Shown: piece after piece, positions 6,236 through 6,561 of the stretch
Layout: each line of letters begins with the position of its first letter
Numbering within the stretch: position 1 is the stretch's first letter
Origin: Pseudomonadota bacterium
GTDB lineage: Bacteria; Desulfobacterota; Desulfobacteria; Desulfobacterales; Desulfobacteraceae
Direction: 5' to 3'
Length of the DNA: 6,561 nucleotides
Assembly: GCA_018812385.1 (NCBI GenBank)
Contig: JAHJDU010000231.1
Location: 1-6,561, forward strand
The notes under the pieces: generated by a model
Databases searched by the model: none
Told to the model about the DNA's origin: nothing
Seen by the model: the letters and a program-made list of their open reading frames with translations, nothing else
Position numbers and translations under genes: made by a program

Positions 6236-6561
6236 GTCGTTTATTAGGTATGGCCGCCTGCCAGCTGGAGGTTCTTCCGGGAGAAATAGCAAAAAACCTG
6301 GAAAATATGGTCAGGCAAATTGAGTTGATTAAATATTACAGTCCCTGGGTAAAGATTATTGTAGCCTCTGAACTTATTATTCAAGGTTCGCCTGATTTTG
6401 AAGCACTTGCCGAAACCATACCCGGTCCCATTAGTGATTTTTGTTCACGCATTGCAAAAAAGCATAATATATATTTTATCCCGGGATCAATGTACGAGAA
6501 AAAAGAAGGCAGGATATATAATTCAAGTCCTGTTTTTGATGACCAGGGAAATATTATTGAA
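6232..6561 (+). CDS. Carbon-nitrogen hydrolase, nitrilase superfamily (3'-truncated by window edge)
   Basis: The frame is open from the ATG at 6232 to the last base, giving 110 residues of a family that is usually about 260-300 long. The start MSRLLGMAACQLEVLPGEIAK is the usual first beta strand and helix of nitrilase-fold enzymes (xxAxxQ...G....N). KIIVASELIIQG (41-52) supplies the probable catalytic Glu47; many members have PE here, and this one has SE. AETIPGPI, then IAKKHNIYFIPGSMYEKKEG and RIYNSSPVFDDQGNII follow the family plan. The catalytic Lys and Cys lie beyond the window, so activity cannot be confirmed. Such enzymes hydrolyse amides, N-carbamoyl compounds or nitriles in the cytoplasm. 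The 4-bp overlap with the ATPase gene and the strong ribosome binding site place it in the transporter operon, suggesting it acts on the imported solute or a product of it. The specific reaction cannot be assigned. Confidence 0.9.
   Translation, partial: MSRLLGMAACQLEVLPGEIAKNLENMVRQIELIKYYSPWVKIIVASELIIQGSPDFEALAETIPGPISDFCSRIAKKHNIYFIPGSMYEKKEGRIYNSSPVFDDQGNIIE

Noticed and set aside
1..6561. Mobile elements, CRISPR, tRNA or other RNA genes, prophage or defence genes
   Set aside because: Coding regions tile nearly the whole window with transporter, regulator and hydrolase genes. No transposase, terminal repeats, spaced direct repeats or cloverleaf-like sequence was seen on either strand.

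Overview
The window holds one co-directional (+ strand) gene block that reads as a single solute-uptake operon with its regulator in front and a hydrolase behind. It looks like a Gram-negative bacterium: the substrate-binding protein has an ordinary Sec signal peptide with no lipobox, so it is a free periplasmic protein. By eye, the moderate-to-low GC, the codon use and the protein style recall anaerobic Desulfobacterota (for example Desulfobacula/Desulfobacter relatives), but that is an impression and not a demonstrated assignment.

Layout: (1) 1-441, the C-terminal part of a GntR-family regulator with an FCD effector domain; its DNA-binding part lies upstream of the window. (2) 506-2056, a family-5 (peptide/nickel/opine class) periplasmic binding protein. 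(3) 2057-2147, a short spacer dominated by a long imperfect stem-loop, placed between the binding-protein gene and the membrane genes. (4) about 2160-3170 and 3167-4081, the two inner-membrane permeases, overlapping by ATGA. (5) 4114-5196 and about 5222-6235, the two ATPases of the OppD/DppD and OppF/DppF type, each with the C-terminal four-cysteine motif. (6) 6232 to the window end, the start of a nitrilase-superfamily carbon-nitrogen hydrolase, again joined by an ATGA overlap and carrying the strongest Shine-Dalgarno of the window.

Together these form a complete five-component ABC importer plus a cytoplasmic C-N bond hydrolase, so the likely biology is uptake of an amide-, carbamoyl-, nitrile- or peptide-like compound followed by its hydrolysis, controlled by a small-molecule-sensing GntR repressor or activator. 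The substrate cannot be read from the sequence. No RNA genes, mobile elements, CRISPR arrays or phage signs are present. This is largely a known type of locus; the points worth a second look are the intercistronic hairpin, a terminator-like hairpin inside the second permease gene, reinitiation-style gene junctions, and the transporter-hydrolase pairing.
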